Below, piece after piece: positions 1-7,586 of a stretch of DNA of 64,000 nt. The translations under genes were made by a program, and so were the position numbers. Each line of letters opens with the position of its first letter. The first letter of the stretch is position 1. The stretch is from JBBDYG01 sp040901765 (GTDB taxonomy: Bacteria > Planctomycetota > Planctomycetia > Pirellulales > Lacipirellulaceae): contig JBBDYG010000043.1 of the NCBI GenBank assembly GCA_040901765.1, positions 1-64,000 of the forward strand, read 5' to 3'. A model generated the notes under the pieces. It was not told the origin of the DNA, made no database searches, and saw only the letters and a program-made list of their open reading frames with translations.

Positions 1-229
1 AGTGCGCCATCTGCTCCAGCGGATGGTCATTGTCGATCCGCGGCCCGAGTGGGTTGCCTGGGCCGGTGATCAGCTCGGCACCCATCTGGGCAGTTCTGCA
101 CTGGCAAGCGAGCCGCTGGGAAATTTTCCCGCTGAGCTCGACCCTGGGCCGGCCGAGGAACTGCCTGCAGGTGAGGAAACGCCCATTTTGCGGCTGGAAA
201 TTCCAACCCTGACTGAACTTGAGCCCTAA
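1..229 (+). CDS. C-terminal fragment of an unrecognised protein
   Basis: An open frame enters from the left edge and stops with TAA at 227-229, giving 75 or 76 residues of what is probably a longer protein. The tail is rich in Pro, Glu and Leu and ends LTELEP. No motif or membrane segment was recognised. The gene converges on the minus-strand ubiquitin-like operon, whose last stop is at 284. The GTG at position 2 could be read as a start, but the frame is open at the window edge, so a truncated gene is the simpler reading. Confidence 0.4.
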   Translation, partial: VRHLLQRMVIVDPRPEWVAWAGDQLGTHLGSSALASEPLGNFPAELDPGPAEELPAGEETPILRLEIPTLTELEP

Positions 230-283
230 CGACGTCTGAGAGGTTCGCTGCTAATTTGTGAACACACTCCGAGCGCTCGTCGG

Positions 284-1072
284 TTAGATCTCGGTATCTG
301 AGCCTGATCGGTTCATCGCGTCCGGCAGGTCTCGAAAGTACTGCCGAAATTTTACCTGTAATTCGCTCTTCAGGTGCTGGCCGTTGGCGAGCAATCGCTT
401 CTTGCCTTCGTGAAGGACCCGAACACGACCGTCAAGCTGGCGAAATTCTTCTCGTAGTTCTCGCGACAAGGCACTCTGTTCAAGGGCGGGTCCAAAGGGA
501 TCTCCGGCGTATCCTCTGAGAAAGGCGTACAGTAGTGCTTCCCCAGAGGTGGACCAGGCCGCGAAGTCGGCTCCACGTTGGACGAAACCAGCGTAGTCGG
601 TAGCGAGCGAGGCCTCGGCTTCCAGTTGGCCAATCCAGGCGGCGGCCCACTGCGCCGCCGCCGCGTCAACCCGCTGCGTGCCGAGACTTTGAATGGCATC
701 GCAAGCCACCTGACAGCGAGTGGCGTGATCGCGCAGCGCTGCGACCACCACATAAGGTTCAACTTCGACGCGCATATCGGGCAGCTGCGCCGCCGCGACG
801 GCATCGACGAGCTCCTGCCAGTACCGCTGCGTAGTGCTCGCGTCAACCGCCGCCGTTCTGTCACCAGACGAACGCAGCGCAACAATCGCCAAGACGATCA
901 CGAGCACTGCAGCGCATAGCCAGCCTGCATACGTGATCCACGGAGCGGCAGCAGGCAACGCCGGCGGGTTGGTAACCGACGTTTCGTCGGACCCGCTGTG
1001 ACGATGGTGCGGCTGGGCACCGTCCACGTCGTGCGCCGTGATAACAATTTTGTGGGGCCGTTGGGGATCCAT
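284..1072 (-). CDS. Single-pass membrane protein, last gene of Ubl cassette A
   Basis: Predicted protein of 262 residues with no recognised family. The start is set at the ATG at 1072 because a GGAG lies 8 bases upstream; a longer frame to 1099 lacks this. The polar N-terminus is rich in His, Asp and Ser. One strongly hydrophobic segment follows at about residues 44-65 (AGWLCAAVLVIVLAIVAL), then a roughly 190-residue helical, Ala-rich and charged domain. The topology, cytoplasmic tail or exported domain, cannot be settled from sequence. It lies 49 bases downstream of the E2 gene on the same strand, so it is probably the final gene of the operon. It could be a membrane receptor, adaptor or substrate of the tag system; that is inference from position only. 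Confidence 0.7.
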   Translation of the reverse strand: MDPQRPHKIVITAHDVDGAQPHHRHSGSDETSVTNPPALPAAAPWITYAGWLCAAVLVIVLAIVALRSSGDRTAAVDASTTQRYWQELVDAVAAAQLPDMRVEVEPYVVVAALRDHATRCQVACDAIQSLGTQRVDAAAAQWAAAWIGQLEAEASLATDYAGFVQRGADFAAWSTSGEALLYAFLRGYAGDPFGPALEQSALSRELREEFRQLDGRVRVLHEGKKRLLANGQHLKSELQVKFRQYFRDLPDAMNRSGSDTEI

Positions 1073-1121
1073 CACAGTGTCTCCGCAGAAAAGAATCAAC
1101 GGGGTGGTTCAAAATACCCGC

Positions 1122-1808
1122 CTATTCGAGATCGGGTGGTCTCAGATCGCGCTTGTCGAGCGGCAAGTGCCCCTGATTCTGGTCGGCCCACATCGCCGCT
1201 TCGCCGTCCAACGGGCTCTTGATGTTGTAAGCTTGGTAGGCCACCATCTCGGCGATCCGGCAGATCAATTCGACGAGCCGCTCGCCTGCCGTCCAGTGAT
1301 CGCCGATGCAGATCATCGCCGGTTCGATGTTCGGATGAAAAATGGGCGTCAGCATCCGGCACTGCGGTCCTTGCCGCGGGTAGTCGCGCGTGAGGCGGAT
1401 CTCCGCGGCGTGGTCGTCGCGAAACACGGGCGCGCCAAGTGGACCGCGCGCCAGTCCCCGGACGCAGTAACGCACGACGTACGTCTCCGGTGGATCGCCG
1501 TCGGTCGACTCGATCCGAATGAAGGGTGAATCGCCAAAGGCGGCCCTGACCTGCTCCGCTTCGGCCACGAGCCGCCTGGTCCGCGGCGGAAGTTTTTGAT
1601 GGGGAACCGGCAACGGTCCCAGTACTGGCAATTCAGCTATGGGTAACTTCCGTTTGGCCGGCGAGGCGAGCTTTACGACAATTTTGGTGGCCGCGACCGT
1701 GTGCGGAATCTGAAGGTGAATACCGCACGACCTGCAAGTGCCGGTGCGGCCGGCCAGCTCGTCCGCCACGGCAAATCGTTTTCCGCAACTACACGCAAAT
1801 GAAATCAT
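1122..1808 (-). CDS. Ubiquitin-conjugating (E2) enzyme-like protein with N-terminal zinc ribbon
   Basis: A 228-residue protein. An N-terminal zinc ribbon (C6, C8, C25, C28; GRTGTCRSCG) is followed by a linker and a UBC-fold domain from about residue 80. The UBC hallmarks are visible in order: a tyrosine-proline turn (DYP, 142-144), the HPN motif in IFHPNIEPAMICIGDHW (HPN at 158-160), the catalytic cysteine C167 seven residues later, and a conserved Trp after it. The C-terminal helices include NIKSPLDGEAA, which resembles the NPDDPL region of eukaryotic E2s. E2 enzymes accept a Ubl from the E1 as a thioester and pass it to a lysine. Preservation of both HPN and Cys argues for an active enzyme rather than an inactive UEV form. 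It lies 95 bases downstream of the FHA-RING gene and shares its zinc-ribbon design. Confidence 0.9.
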   Translation of the reverse strand: MISFACSCGKRFAVADELAGRTGTCRSCGIHLQIPHTVAATKIVVKLASPAKRKLPIAELPVLGPLPVPHQKLPPRTRRLVAEAEQVRAAFGDSPFIRIESTDGDPPETYVVRYCVRGLARGPLGAPVFRDDHAAEIRLTRDYPRQGPQCRMLTPIFHPNIEPAMICIGDHWTAGERLVELICRIAEMVAYQAYNIKSPLDGEAAMWADQNQGHLPLDKRDLRPPDLE

Positions 1809-1903
1809 CGACGGGCTAAGAACGAAAGAGTGTTTGTGAAACTAATTTCGGGCCAACGTGTCTGCGACTCGGATGGACAACTCCAATCTGCCCTTAACTA
1901 GGA

Positions 1904-2908
1904 CTACCGAATGGAGGCACGTTCGTCCGGCGGAACAGCAGCCGGGGCTGCGGGAAGCAAGGATTTCCATCCCCACGCATGCGGCTCGCGATCGATTTCA
2001 TCAGGCGCTGCAGGTAATTCGATGCGAGTGCGAGGAGGGAGTTCTCGTTTCTCGTCATTGAGCCGCCGCAGCGAAGCCTGCGATATGCAATAAACAAGTG
2101 CTGCCAGAATATAACCCGCGTAAGACCACCACGATGATTTCTCGCCGGCAGGACTGGTTGGGCTGTCGTCGCCTAGTGTGCCAGCTGCTATCGGGGGCGC
2201 GATGGGAACGCGGATAGCAATTTCGGGCCCTTGCTTAAGCAGCCCAACGTTGCCACACCCGTAAGTAGCACAACCCAGATTGTCGCGCCAGCACTCTTCG
2301 TGGAATGGCAAACCGCAGTATTCACAGGTGATCCGTGGATCGTCCGCGCTGAACTCAGACTGGCAGATGCTGCAAGTGGTTTTCGATCGCTGTCTTTGCT
2401 GTTGCTGTGATTCGTTTGGATGCTTGGTGGGTGTTGGAGTCGCAGTCGCCGCGCCTGTCTGAGCGGGCTCGATGGGGATCAAGAGCGAGTGACCGCAGCG
2501 CTTGCATTTGCCGCGGCGGCCACCGAAGGTGACAGGCAAGACGTAGGCCGTGCCGCAACGGCAGTTGACGACGACCGATTTTTCTTCCGACAAAGTGTCC
2601 GATGGCTGATCGACGAACGGCTGATCGTGTCGGAACGACAGCTTGGCCGAGGCGATGCGAATTTCATCGCCGCTGCGCAGCAGTCGCCGGTTCTGCAGCG
2701 GCTCTCCATTCAGCGACATCGCGTTGCAACCGGACAAGTTCTCAATGGCATAGCCTCCGCTGGTCGCGTGGATACAGGCATGTCGCTGCTGGACGCCCGG
2801 CAGCGCGAGCACGAGATCGTTGTCGGTCGCCGATCCAATCGTCGTGCGAACTCCCGCGATTCGGAACCGCCCACGCTTTCCGCCGATGTTGAGAATTAGT
2901 TCGGCCAT
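1904..2908 (-). CDS. FHA domain, zinc ribbon and RING finger membrane protein (E3-like)
   Basis: A 334-residue protein, read as the likely E3-type adaptor of cassette A. Residues 1-95 form an FHA phosphothreonine-binding domain (RTTIGSATDNDLVL, QQRHACI, LNGEPL). A CxC...CxxC zinc ribbon follows (C116, C118, C135, C138). After a Gln/Thr/Pro linker comes a RING-type finger with eight ligands in order C179, C182, C195, C198, H203, C206, C213, C218 (CEYCGLPFHEECW). This resembles the bacterial Prok-RING_1 family known from comparative genomics. One membrane segment is at about 260-277, then a polar tail. The ATG at 2908 has a GAGGAG 7 bases upstream and is preferred; an ATG at 2929 overlaps the stop of the upstream gene as ATGA and would add seven residues. 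Ligase activity is inferred, not shown. Confidence 0.85.
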   Translation of the reverse strand: MAELILNIGGKRGRFRIAGVRTTIGSATDNDLVLALPGVQQRHACIHATSGGYAIENLSGCNAMSLNGEPLQNRRLLRSGDEIRIASAKLSFRHDQPFVDQPSDTLSEEKSVVVNCRCGTAYVLPVTFGGRRGKCKRCGHSLLIPIEPAQTGAATATPTPTKHPNESQQQQRQRSKTTCSICQSEFSADDPRITCEYCGLPFHEECWRDNLGCATYGCGNVGLLKQGPEIAIRVPIAPPIAAGTLGDDSPTSPAGEKSSWWSYAGYILAALVYCISQASLRRLNDEKRELPPRTRIELPAAPDEIDREPHAWGWKSLLPAAPAAVPPDERASIR

Positions 2909-2925
2909 GGCACTCTCCTCGCTTC

Positions 2926-4194
2926 TCATGCTCTGGGGTGGACTTTTTCTTGAAACACGAAGGTCGTGCCGCCGATCTGGATCTGGTCGTTATGCTGTAA
3001 CCGCGAACGCTTGACAGGGCGGCCGTTCACGAGCGTTCCACTGGCAGATGAACGATCTTCAACGTCGAACCCGCCCGGCGCGATGTGAAGCGCCGCATGG
3101 ACGGGGCTTACTTGCCGGTCTTTGAACAGATAGATCTCGCACTGCGGCGAGCTTCCAATCTGGGTCGGATCGCGGTAGATGATGAACTGCTTACCGGCGA
3201 GAAGCCCGGCGACAACGCGAAGCCAACCTGTTTTGGCCGCGTTTTCGATCAGCCCCGTGCCGAAGCCCGTAACCAGGCCGATTGTGGTGATGCCAATAAT
3301 TCGGCTCAGCCCTACACTGTGAGTCGCAAGGGCGACGGGATCGAATAGTACTCCGCCGATGAAGCCTCCAAGCAGTCCGCCTGCCACACCCACCACAAAA
3401 CGCTTCTTGCTCTTTAGCAAAATTCCAGGAGCTACCGCGACCGATGCTCCCACTGCAGACCATGCGATGGCGCGTACAACCACTTGGCGCAGAGATATGA
3501 TCTGCTCGTCGGGATCATTTCCCATGAGAAAGCCCAACACAATGAGAGCGGCCATTGCTAGAACTGCTCCCAGGACGCCCAAACCCACAGCGGTGGCTCC
3601 ATTTCTGGCAACCGCCGTCCAGTTTTGCGTAGTCAGTGGCTCTGCAATCGACAATGCGACCGCAACGCACACGCCAACGACAACAAAAAGTGCCAGAGCG
3701 CCAAGGACTTGCCCAACTTCATCTTCGTTCAGTAGCGCTGCTTCTCGGGCTTCCTTGGCTGGTTCCGTAAGTGACGGATCAAGCCAAATCTGTAGGTATG
3801 GATTCGCGGAATAGCGATCCACAAACGATTGTCGCCGATTCTCAAATTCCGTATCTGAAAGCTCTCCGAGTTCCCAACGCTGATACAAGGGGGCAAATTC
3901 CAAAGAAAGTTGCTCGTATTCCGCATAACGATCCGGGAGGAACGCTTGGTAAGCTACCTCGCCGACGATCGCGGCTAGCAATCCTCCCATCAGTCCAAAG
4001 GCCGTCATACAGAACAGCGAGTTGTACCAGATGCTTGGGCTGGCTTGATTCAGCGTGCCGTTCGAGGGTGGTGGAGGGGGCGGCTGTTGATAGTGGGCCT
4101 GAGCTCGATTGAGGTTCGCCTGCTGCTGCAGTTTGTGGTCGACCTCCGGCCGACGTAGATCGTCCCAGGAGACTTTTATTCTTTGTTCTGACAT
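2926..4194 (-). CDS. Polytopic membrane protein with C-terminal FHA domain
   Basis: A 422-residue protein. A polar N-terminus with a run of six prolines is followed by a hydrophobic segment near residues 58-84 and a soluble acidic stretch (about 85-150). Five or six further glycine-rich membrane segments follow (for example LGALALFVVVGVCVAVAL and GVAGGLLGGFIGGVLF). A C-terminal FHA domain spans about 335-418, with the expected GSS, SPVHA and VNGRPV motifs. FHA domains bind phosphothreonine, so a Ser/Thr kinase elsewhere probably controls partner binding. The start at 4194 has a GGAG 7 bases upstream; the frame runs open to 4254. The gene lies between the JAB gene (144-base gap) and the FHA-RING gene (nearly overlapping), so the FHA pair probably acts together at the membrane. 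Confidence 0.85.
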   Translation of the reverse strand: MSEQRIKVSWDDLRRPEVDHKLQQQANLNRAQAHYQQPPPPPPSNGTLNQASPSIWYNSLFCMTAFGLMGGLLAAIVGEVAYQAFLPDRYAEYEQLSLEFAPLYQRWELGELSDTEFENRRQSFVDRYSANPYLQIWLDPSLTEPAKEAREAALLNEDEVGQVLGALALFVVVGVCVAVALSIAEPLTTQNWTAVARNGATAVGLGVLGAVLAMAALIVLGFLMGNDPDEQIISLRQVVVRAIAWSAVGASVAVAPGILLKSKKRFVVGVAGGLLGGFIGGVLFDPVALATHSVGLSRIIGITTIGLVTGFGTGLIENAAKTGWLRVVAGLLAGKQFIIYRDPTQIGSSPQCEIYLFKDRQVSPVHAALHIAPGGFDVEDRSSASGTLVNGRPVKRSRLQHNDQIQIGGTTFVFQEKVHPRA

Positions 4195-4338
4195 GGGATA
4201 CTCCGCGCTCGACACCCAACAGCTAGTCGAGTTCGTAAAAGTCGCTTGACTCAAGGCGGCGCGACTCGCCGCAGAGCCGTGCCCGCATTGGACAGCGACT
4301 GTGGAATGAATCTTGGATAACGGATTGCGCTCGCATGT

Positions 4339-5349
4339 CTATCGCTCCGGTTGCCGCTCGATCGCGTTTACTTGTCCACTCGCATCGGCATCGTCGACGC
4401 TTGTCTCAGATGAGATCCCAGCCGGCTTGGTCTCATCGGGCCGACGCTTTTGCGACGTGCTTTCCCCCTTGTCGACCGGAAGCGATGAAGGAGGAACATT
4501 ATCTCGGCCCTCGATTGGCCCATGATGTGGCATTTCAATGCCAGGATGCTCAAGCGCCTCGACAGAATCGTGAGGGATGAGCGGCGTTGACCGAAATGGC
4601 CAAGATCCCGAGGCAAAGCACCAGGCAACGGCCAGTCCCGCCAATAATGAGCCCAAGCACAGACAAGCCAGCCAAACTGCTCGCCGCCGCTCCGTTGGAT
4701 TGACCTGCTGCGGATCGGATGGAGGAGTTTGGACATCGCTCTTACTCGGTGGAACTGCCAAGCCACCCACCTGTGGCGTCGCCGTCCTCGCCAACGGTTC
4801 TGCGTCGGGCTCAATTTGAAATGCCGTGCGGACCAGTGCGTCCGCCTGCCACACGAACAGTCCTTCGTCACCGCCCAGCGGATCGTAAACGAGCGCCACT
4901 TGCTCGGGAGCTCCGAAAAAATTCTCGTGGATGAAAAGGTCCATGTGGGACAGAAAGATGCCGAATCCAGGATGGGTGTGATACCAGCCGACGATTTGCG
5001 ATCCGGACCACTGGTGATCGAGCGCGGCGTGGATGTGATTCCAGGTTTCACCGGTAAAGGTGACCTGGCCTGCATAGCTGGCAGCATGTTCGCCACGAAT
5101 TGCACCCACGACATGGAGACGAACTCGTCCCTCATCGTGAGAGATGTTCCCCACGAGAATTCCGCAGATTTCCACATCGGTCGTCTCCGCGCCGTGCGCG
5201 TGGACAACGTTCAGCACCGATTGCTTGAACACCGTCGTCAAACCCGCCGAAGCTGCAGCGTCCCGTGCGCCCTCCGAGTGAGCTCGGCTCGCTGCTCCGT
5301 TTGGATCATCCTGCAACGCCTGCTGACGGTTTGCTTGTGAAATGTTCAT
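4339..5349 (-). CDS. Membrane-anchored JAB/MPN (JAMM) peptidase
   Basis: A 336-residue protein. The MPN domain (about 35-185) has a complete JAMM zinc site: E60 in EICGILVG, H124 and H126 in HTHPGFG, S134 and D137 in FLSHMD. This is the arrangement of active deubiquitinase-type metalloproteases such as Rpn11, AMSH and RadC-like JABs, so a role in trimming the Ubl precursor or removing it from targets is expected. Unusually, a membrane segment at about 224-246 and an acidic, Pro/Ser/Thr-rich tail of 90 residues follow the domain, so the peptidase is probably fixed to the membrane. The start ATG overlaps the E1 stop as ATGA (5349/5346), which indicates translational coupling to the E1. Confidence 0.9.
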   Translation of the reverse strand: MNISQANRQQALQDDPNGAASRAHSEGARDAAASAGLTTVFKQSVLNVVHAHGAETTDVEICGILVGNISHDEGRVRLHVVGAIRGEHAASYAGQVTFTGETWNHIHAALDHQWSGSQIVGWYHTHPGFGIFLSHMDLFIHENFFGAPEQVALVYDPLGGDEGLFVWQADALVRTAFQIEPDAEPLARTATPQVGGLAVPPSKSDVQTPPSDPQQVNPTERRRAVWLACLCLGSLLAGLAVAWCFASGSWPFRSTPLIPHDSVEALEHPGIEMPHHGPIEGRDNVPPSSLPVDKGESTSQKRRPDETKPAGISSETSVDDADASGQVNAIERQPER

Positions 5350-6566
5350 GGGGATGCGCCCTCGCTGCCTTTCTCGAGGAGCGGACCCAGCACACTCGGC
5401 GCATCAGCGGTAAGCTCCAGGCCGATCGACTGGTCACCCGCGCGGGCCGTCAATACGTCGTAGGGTGGAAGTCCTACTTCACTGAGCGTCCGGTCCAAAA
5501 AATCTTCTGTTCCGCGCAATTGATAGAACGTGCGAACCTGACGGTTCATGTCCTGGCAGCGGGGACAAATCGCTTCCTCAGCGCGAACTTGACTCAAGGA
5601 TCGAAAGACGAACTCCTCCCCTCCACACTTGGGACAGGTAAAGCCAGCAACGACTTCGCGACTGAGCTCGATTTGGGCGTCGCATCCCAGCTGCTTGCGG
5701 GCCTCGTCGAGCGCCATCCGCAGCGTCGTCGTAGATGATTGCCAATCGAGTTCGACGACTTCATCGAATGGATCGTGGCTGTAACAGTCGGGATCACGCT
5801 GGTACTCGATTTGGTAAGAGTCTCCACTGAGCCCGTGAAACATCCAGCCCTGGCCGCTCATAACGGGTATGCCGTGCATGAGCTTCACCGCTTCCTGGCA
5901 CTGGACACCGGCGATGATCGAGCTGATCGTGGGCGTGGTCGGAGTCTTGCCGCTTTCCATCTCTCGGCGACTGAGTAAGTTGCACGATCGACGCCGTTCG
6001 AGCAGTTTCCAGTCGGCCTCGGACATCGTACATTCGTAACAAGGCCCGTCGGGCACGAAGACGCGGGCGCAGCCCTGGATCTGCTCGATCGCACCGTCGA
6101 TCCATGGTCGCCCGAACTTCCAACAGCTGCGATTGATGGCCAGCCGCGCCTCACGATTGTCGAGACCGCCGAGCACGATGTCGGCCCAACGAAAGACACC
6201 CAGTCCGAGATCATGGATGACGTTGCCGACGAAGCAGTGGGACCGTATCTGGGGGTAAATGTCCTTCGCTGCGCGAGCGGCGATCTCAGATTTGAAGGCC
6301 CCATTATCCTGTTCCCGGTAGAGTACCGATCGGGACAAGTTTGAGTCTTCGATGCGATCGAGATCGGCGACCAAAATCCGTCCCCAGCCCAAAAGCGCCA
6401 GGTTCTTGACCAGTTCGTTGCCCAGCGCACCGGCTCCCACGACCATCGCTTTGCTGTTGGACAAGCGTGACTGATCCCACCAGGCAATGAGCCCGAATCG
6501 GTGAAAGCGGTCTTCGTGCCGGGTGCGGGTTTCGCTTTGCGTGACTACGATTCGTGGTGCGTTCAT
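5346..6566 (-). CDS. E1-like Ubl-activating enzyme (ThiF/MoeB/UBA superfamily)
   Basis: A 406-residue protein that should adenylate the C-terminus of a Ubl and carry it as a thioester. The Rossmann ATP site is clear (VVGAGALGNE, glycine loop at 44-49), followed by the acidic strand end VADLDRIEDSNLSRS with its Arg, and LGGLDNREAR (Asp near 136). CYEC (176-179) and a C-terminal pair of CxxC motifs (C311/C314, C334/C337) form zinc sites; the second pair is a separate C-terminal ribbon. C195 in RRSCNLLSR sits where the catalytic cysteine lies in UBA-type E1s, though this is position-based. The last 70 residues are unrecognised. Both ends overlap neighbours as ATGA: the Ubl stop (6563) upstream and the JAB start (5349) downstream. 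Confidence 0.9.
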   Translation of the reverse strand: MNAPRIVVTQSETRTRHEDRFHRFGLIAWWDQSRLSNSKAMVVGAGALGNELVKNLALLGWGRILVADLDRIEDSNLSRSVLYREQDNGAFKSEIAARAAKDIYPQIRSHCFVGNVIHDLGLGVFRWADIVLGGLDNREARLAINRSCWKFGRPWIDGAIEQIQGCARVFVPDGPCYECTMSEADWKLLERRRSCNLLSRREMESGKTPTTPTISSIIAGVQCQEAVKLMHGIPVMSGQGWMFHGLSGDSYQIEYQRDPDCYSHDPFDEVVELDWQSSTTTLRMALDEARKQLGCDAQIELSREVVAGFTCPKCGGEEFVFRSLSQVRAEEAICPRCQDMNRQVRTFYQLRGTEDFLDRTLSEVGLPPYDVLTARAGDQSIGLELTADAPSVLGPLLEKGSEGASP

Positions 6567-6907
6567 GACCGATGCTCGCTCAGTGTTCCGACGGGCAGTG
6601 TCCCGGCACAGAATACGGATCGTCCACCGTCAAACCCGCTCCCTGCCGTGATCTCTGGTTGCAACCGCAGCACGTCTCCTTCGATGACTCCAATGTCGGC
6701 CAGGCACTGGTTGTCAAGCAATTGCTTACCGGAACGCTTGTGCTGAAACTTGTAGGCCAAGGGTTGGCCGTCGGGCCCCGTGAGCGGCATGCCCATCCGC
6801 TCGACGAGCACGGCCAGGATGCGGTTGACGGGCGCATCGTCGGGCAACTCCACCTCGTTCCGCTTGTTGCCGGTCGCGTCCCAAACTTGAACGGTAATGG
6901 TCGGCAT
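6563..6907 (-). CDS. YukD-like ubiquitin-fold protein (Ubl modifier of cassette A)
   Basis: A 114-residue protein whose first 88 residues read as a beta-grasp ubiquitin fold of the YukD/EsaB type. It has an N-terminal hairpin (TITVQVWDATG), a helix (VNRILAVLVERMG), and the C-terminal pattern KQLLDNQCLADIGVIEGD followed by LRLQPE. The last 26 residues are Gly/Ser rich and contain GFDGGR, with a Gly-Gly at 94-95 and 19 residues after it. A JAB peptidase may cut here to expose a diglycine end, as happens to ubiquitin precursors; this is inference. The start ATG at 6907 follows an AAGGAAG by about 6 bases. It is the first gene of the operon and its stop overlaps the E1 start (ATGA), pointing to a matched Ubl-E1 pair. 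Confidence 0.82.
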   Translation of the reverse strand: MPTITVQVWDATGNKRNEVELPDDAPVNRILAVLVERMGMPLTGPDGQPLAYKFQHKRSGKQLLDNQCLADIGVIEGDVLRLQPEITAGSGFDGGRSVFCAGTLPVGTLSEHRS

Positions 6908-7122
6908 GGTTCTTCCTTAAGGGGATTGGTAGTGAGTGAATCGTCCTCGCGGCGCATCGCGCGATTGGAATTGCGACGCGCGATTGACGAGTACACGATC
7001 GGTGTCACAACGCGGCATCGACGTTCGATGCATCGTTAATTGGCAAATGAGTCGGCTCCTACATTAATTAGGGACAATCGTAGGTCCGATTCCTCGCAGC
7101 CAAGATTGAGAGATCCCCATAC

Positions 7123-7155
7123 AAAAAAGAGGAGCGCCGAACCGAGGCCGCTCCT
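7123..7155 (-). terminator. Rho-independent terminator, minus strand
   Basis: On the minus strand a 7-base-pair stem (AGGAGCG/CGCTCCT, 12-base loop, 7130-7155) is followed at once by six T residues (7128-7123). No recognisable minus-strand gene ends just upstream of it, so it may end a small RNA or any read-through from cassette B. Confidence 0.55.
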
Positions 7156-7252
7156 GACGCCCCTGCGACGGGGCACAGCGAAACAGCACAAGGCCGACGC
7201 TCCCGCACGGGGAGCGTTCGGACCTAGCACTGCCTTCGCTGATTTGAGCCTT
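7123..7252 (-). ncRNA. Candidate small structured RNA between the two Ubl cassettes
   Basis: Three hairpins follow each other in 130 bases with no believable reading frame. Reading the minus strand, the first is ACGCTCCCC...GGGAGCGT (about 7198-7218), the second is CCCC...GGGG (about 7160-7175), and the third is the terminator stem with its T6 tract. This hairpin-hairpin-terminator layout is what a short untranslated RNA would look like. No clear promoter was found upstream (7253-7400), and it could instead be a decayed repeat. The remaining 7253-7509 holds nothing else recognisable. Confidence 0.25.
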
Positions 7253-7509
7253 GCGGCTCGGTGTCGCAGTTTGTCAGAAAGCAGAAACTAGACGCTAACG
7301 CGTCGTTCAAAATGTCGGTTCCCAGCTAGGATCTGGGCATAGTTATGCGAACTCTCCGCAAGTAATTTGTACGATTGTTATTTAAAGCGGCGTACCGCGT
7401 GCTCGTCATTCTAACGGCTGTCCAGCGGCGCTACAATTCTTGCTGGGCGATTTTGTTGGGATCTCTGACCGCTAAAGCAAAGCAACCCGACTTTAACAGA
7501 ATGAAGCAG

Positions 7510-7544
7510 AAAAAGCCTGCGCCGGACCTCGAGCCGGCGCAGGC
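7510..7544 (-). terminator. Strong Rho-independent terminator closing Ubl cassette B
   Basis: A perfect 11-base-pair stem (GCCTGCGCCGG at 7515-7525, its complement at 7534-7544, 8-base loop) is followed on the minus strand by five T residues and a T-rich stretch. It lies 43 bases after the stop of the cassette B E1 gene (7587) and shows that cassettes A and B are separate transcription units. Confidence 0.88.
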
Positions 7545-7586
7545 TCACAACGTTTGGTCGTTCTGGATCGCCAGTACCAACAAGGA

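Noticed and set aside
7040..7291. 83-residue plus-strand frame in the gap between the Ubl cassettes
   Set aside because: It spans three hairpins and a T-tract, and its residues are low complexity; a structured RNA or nothing is more likely.
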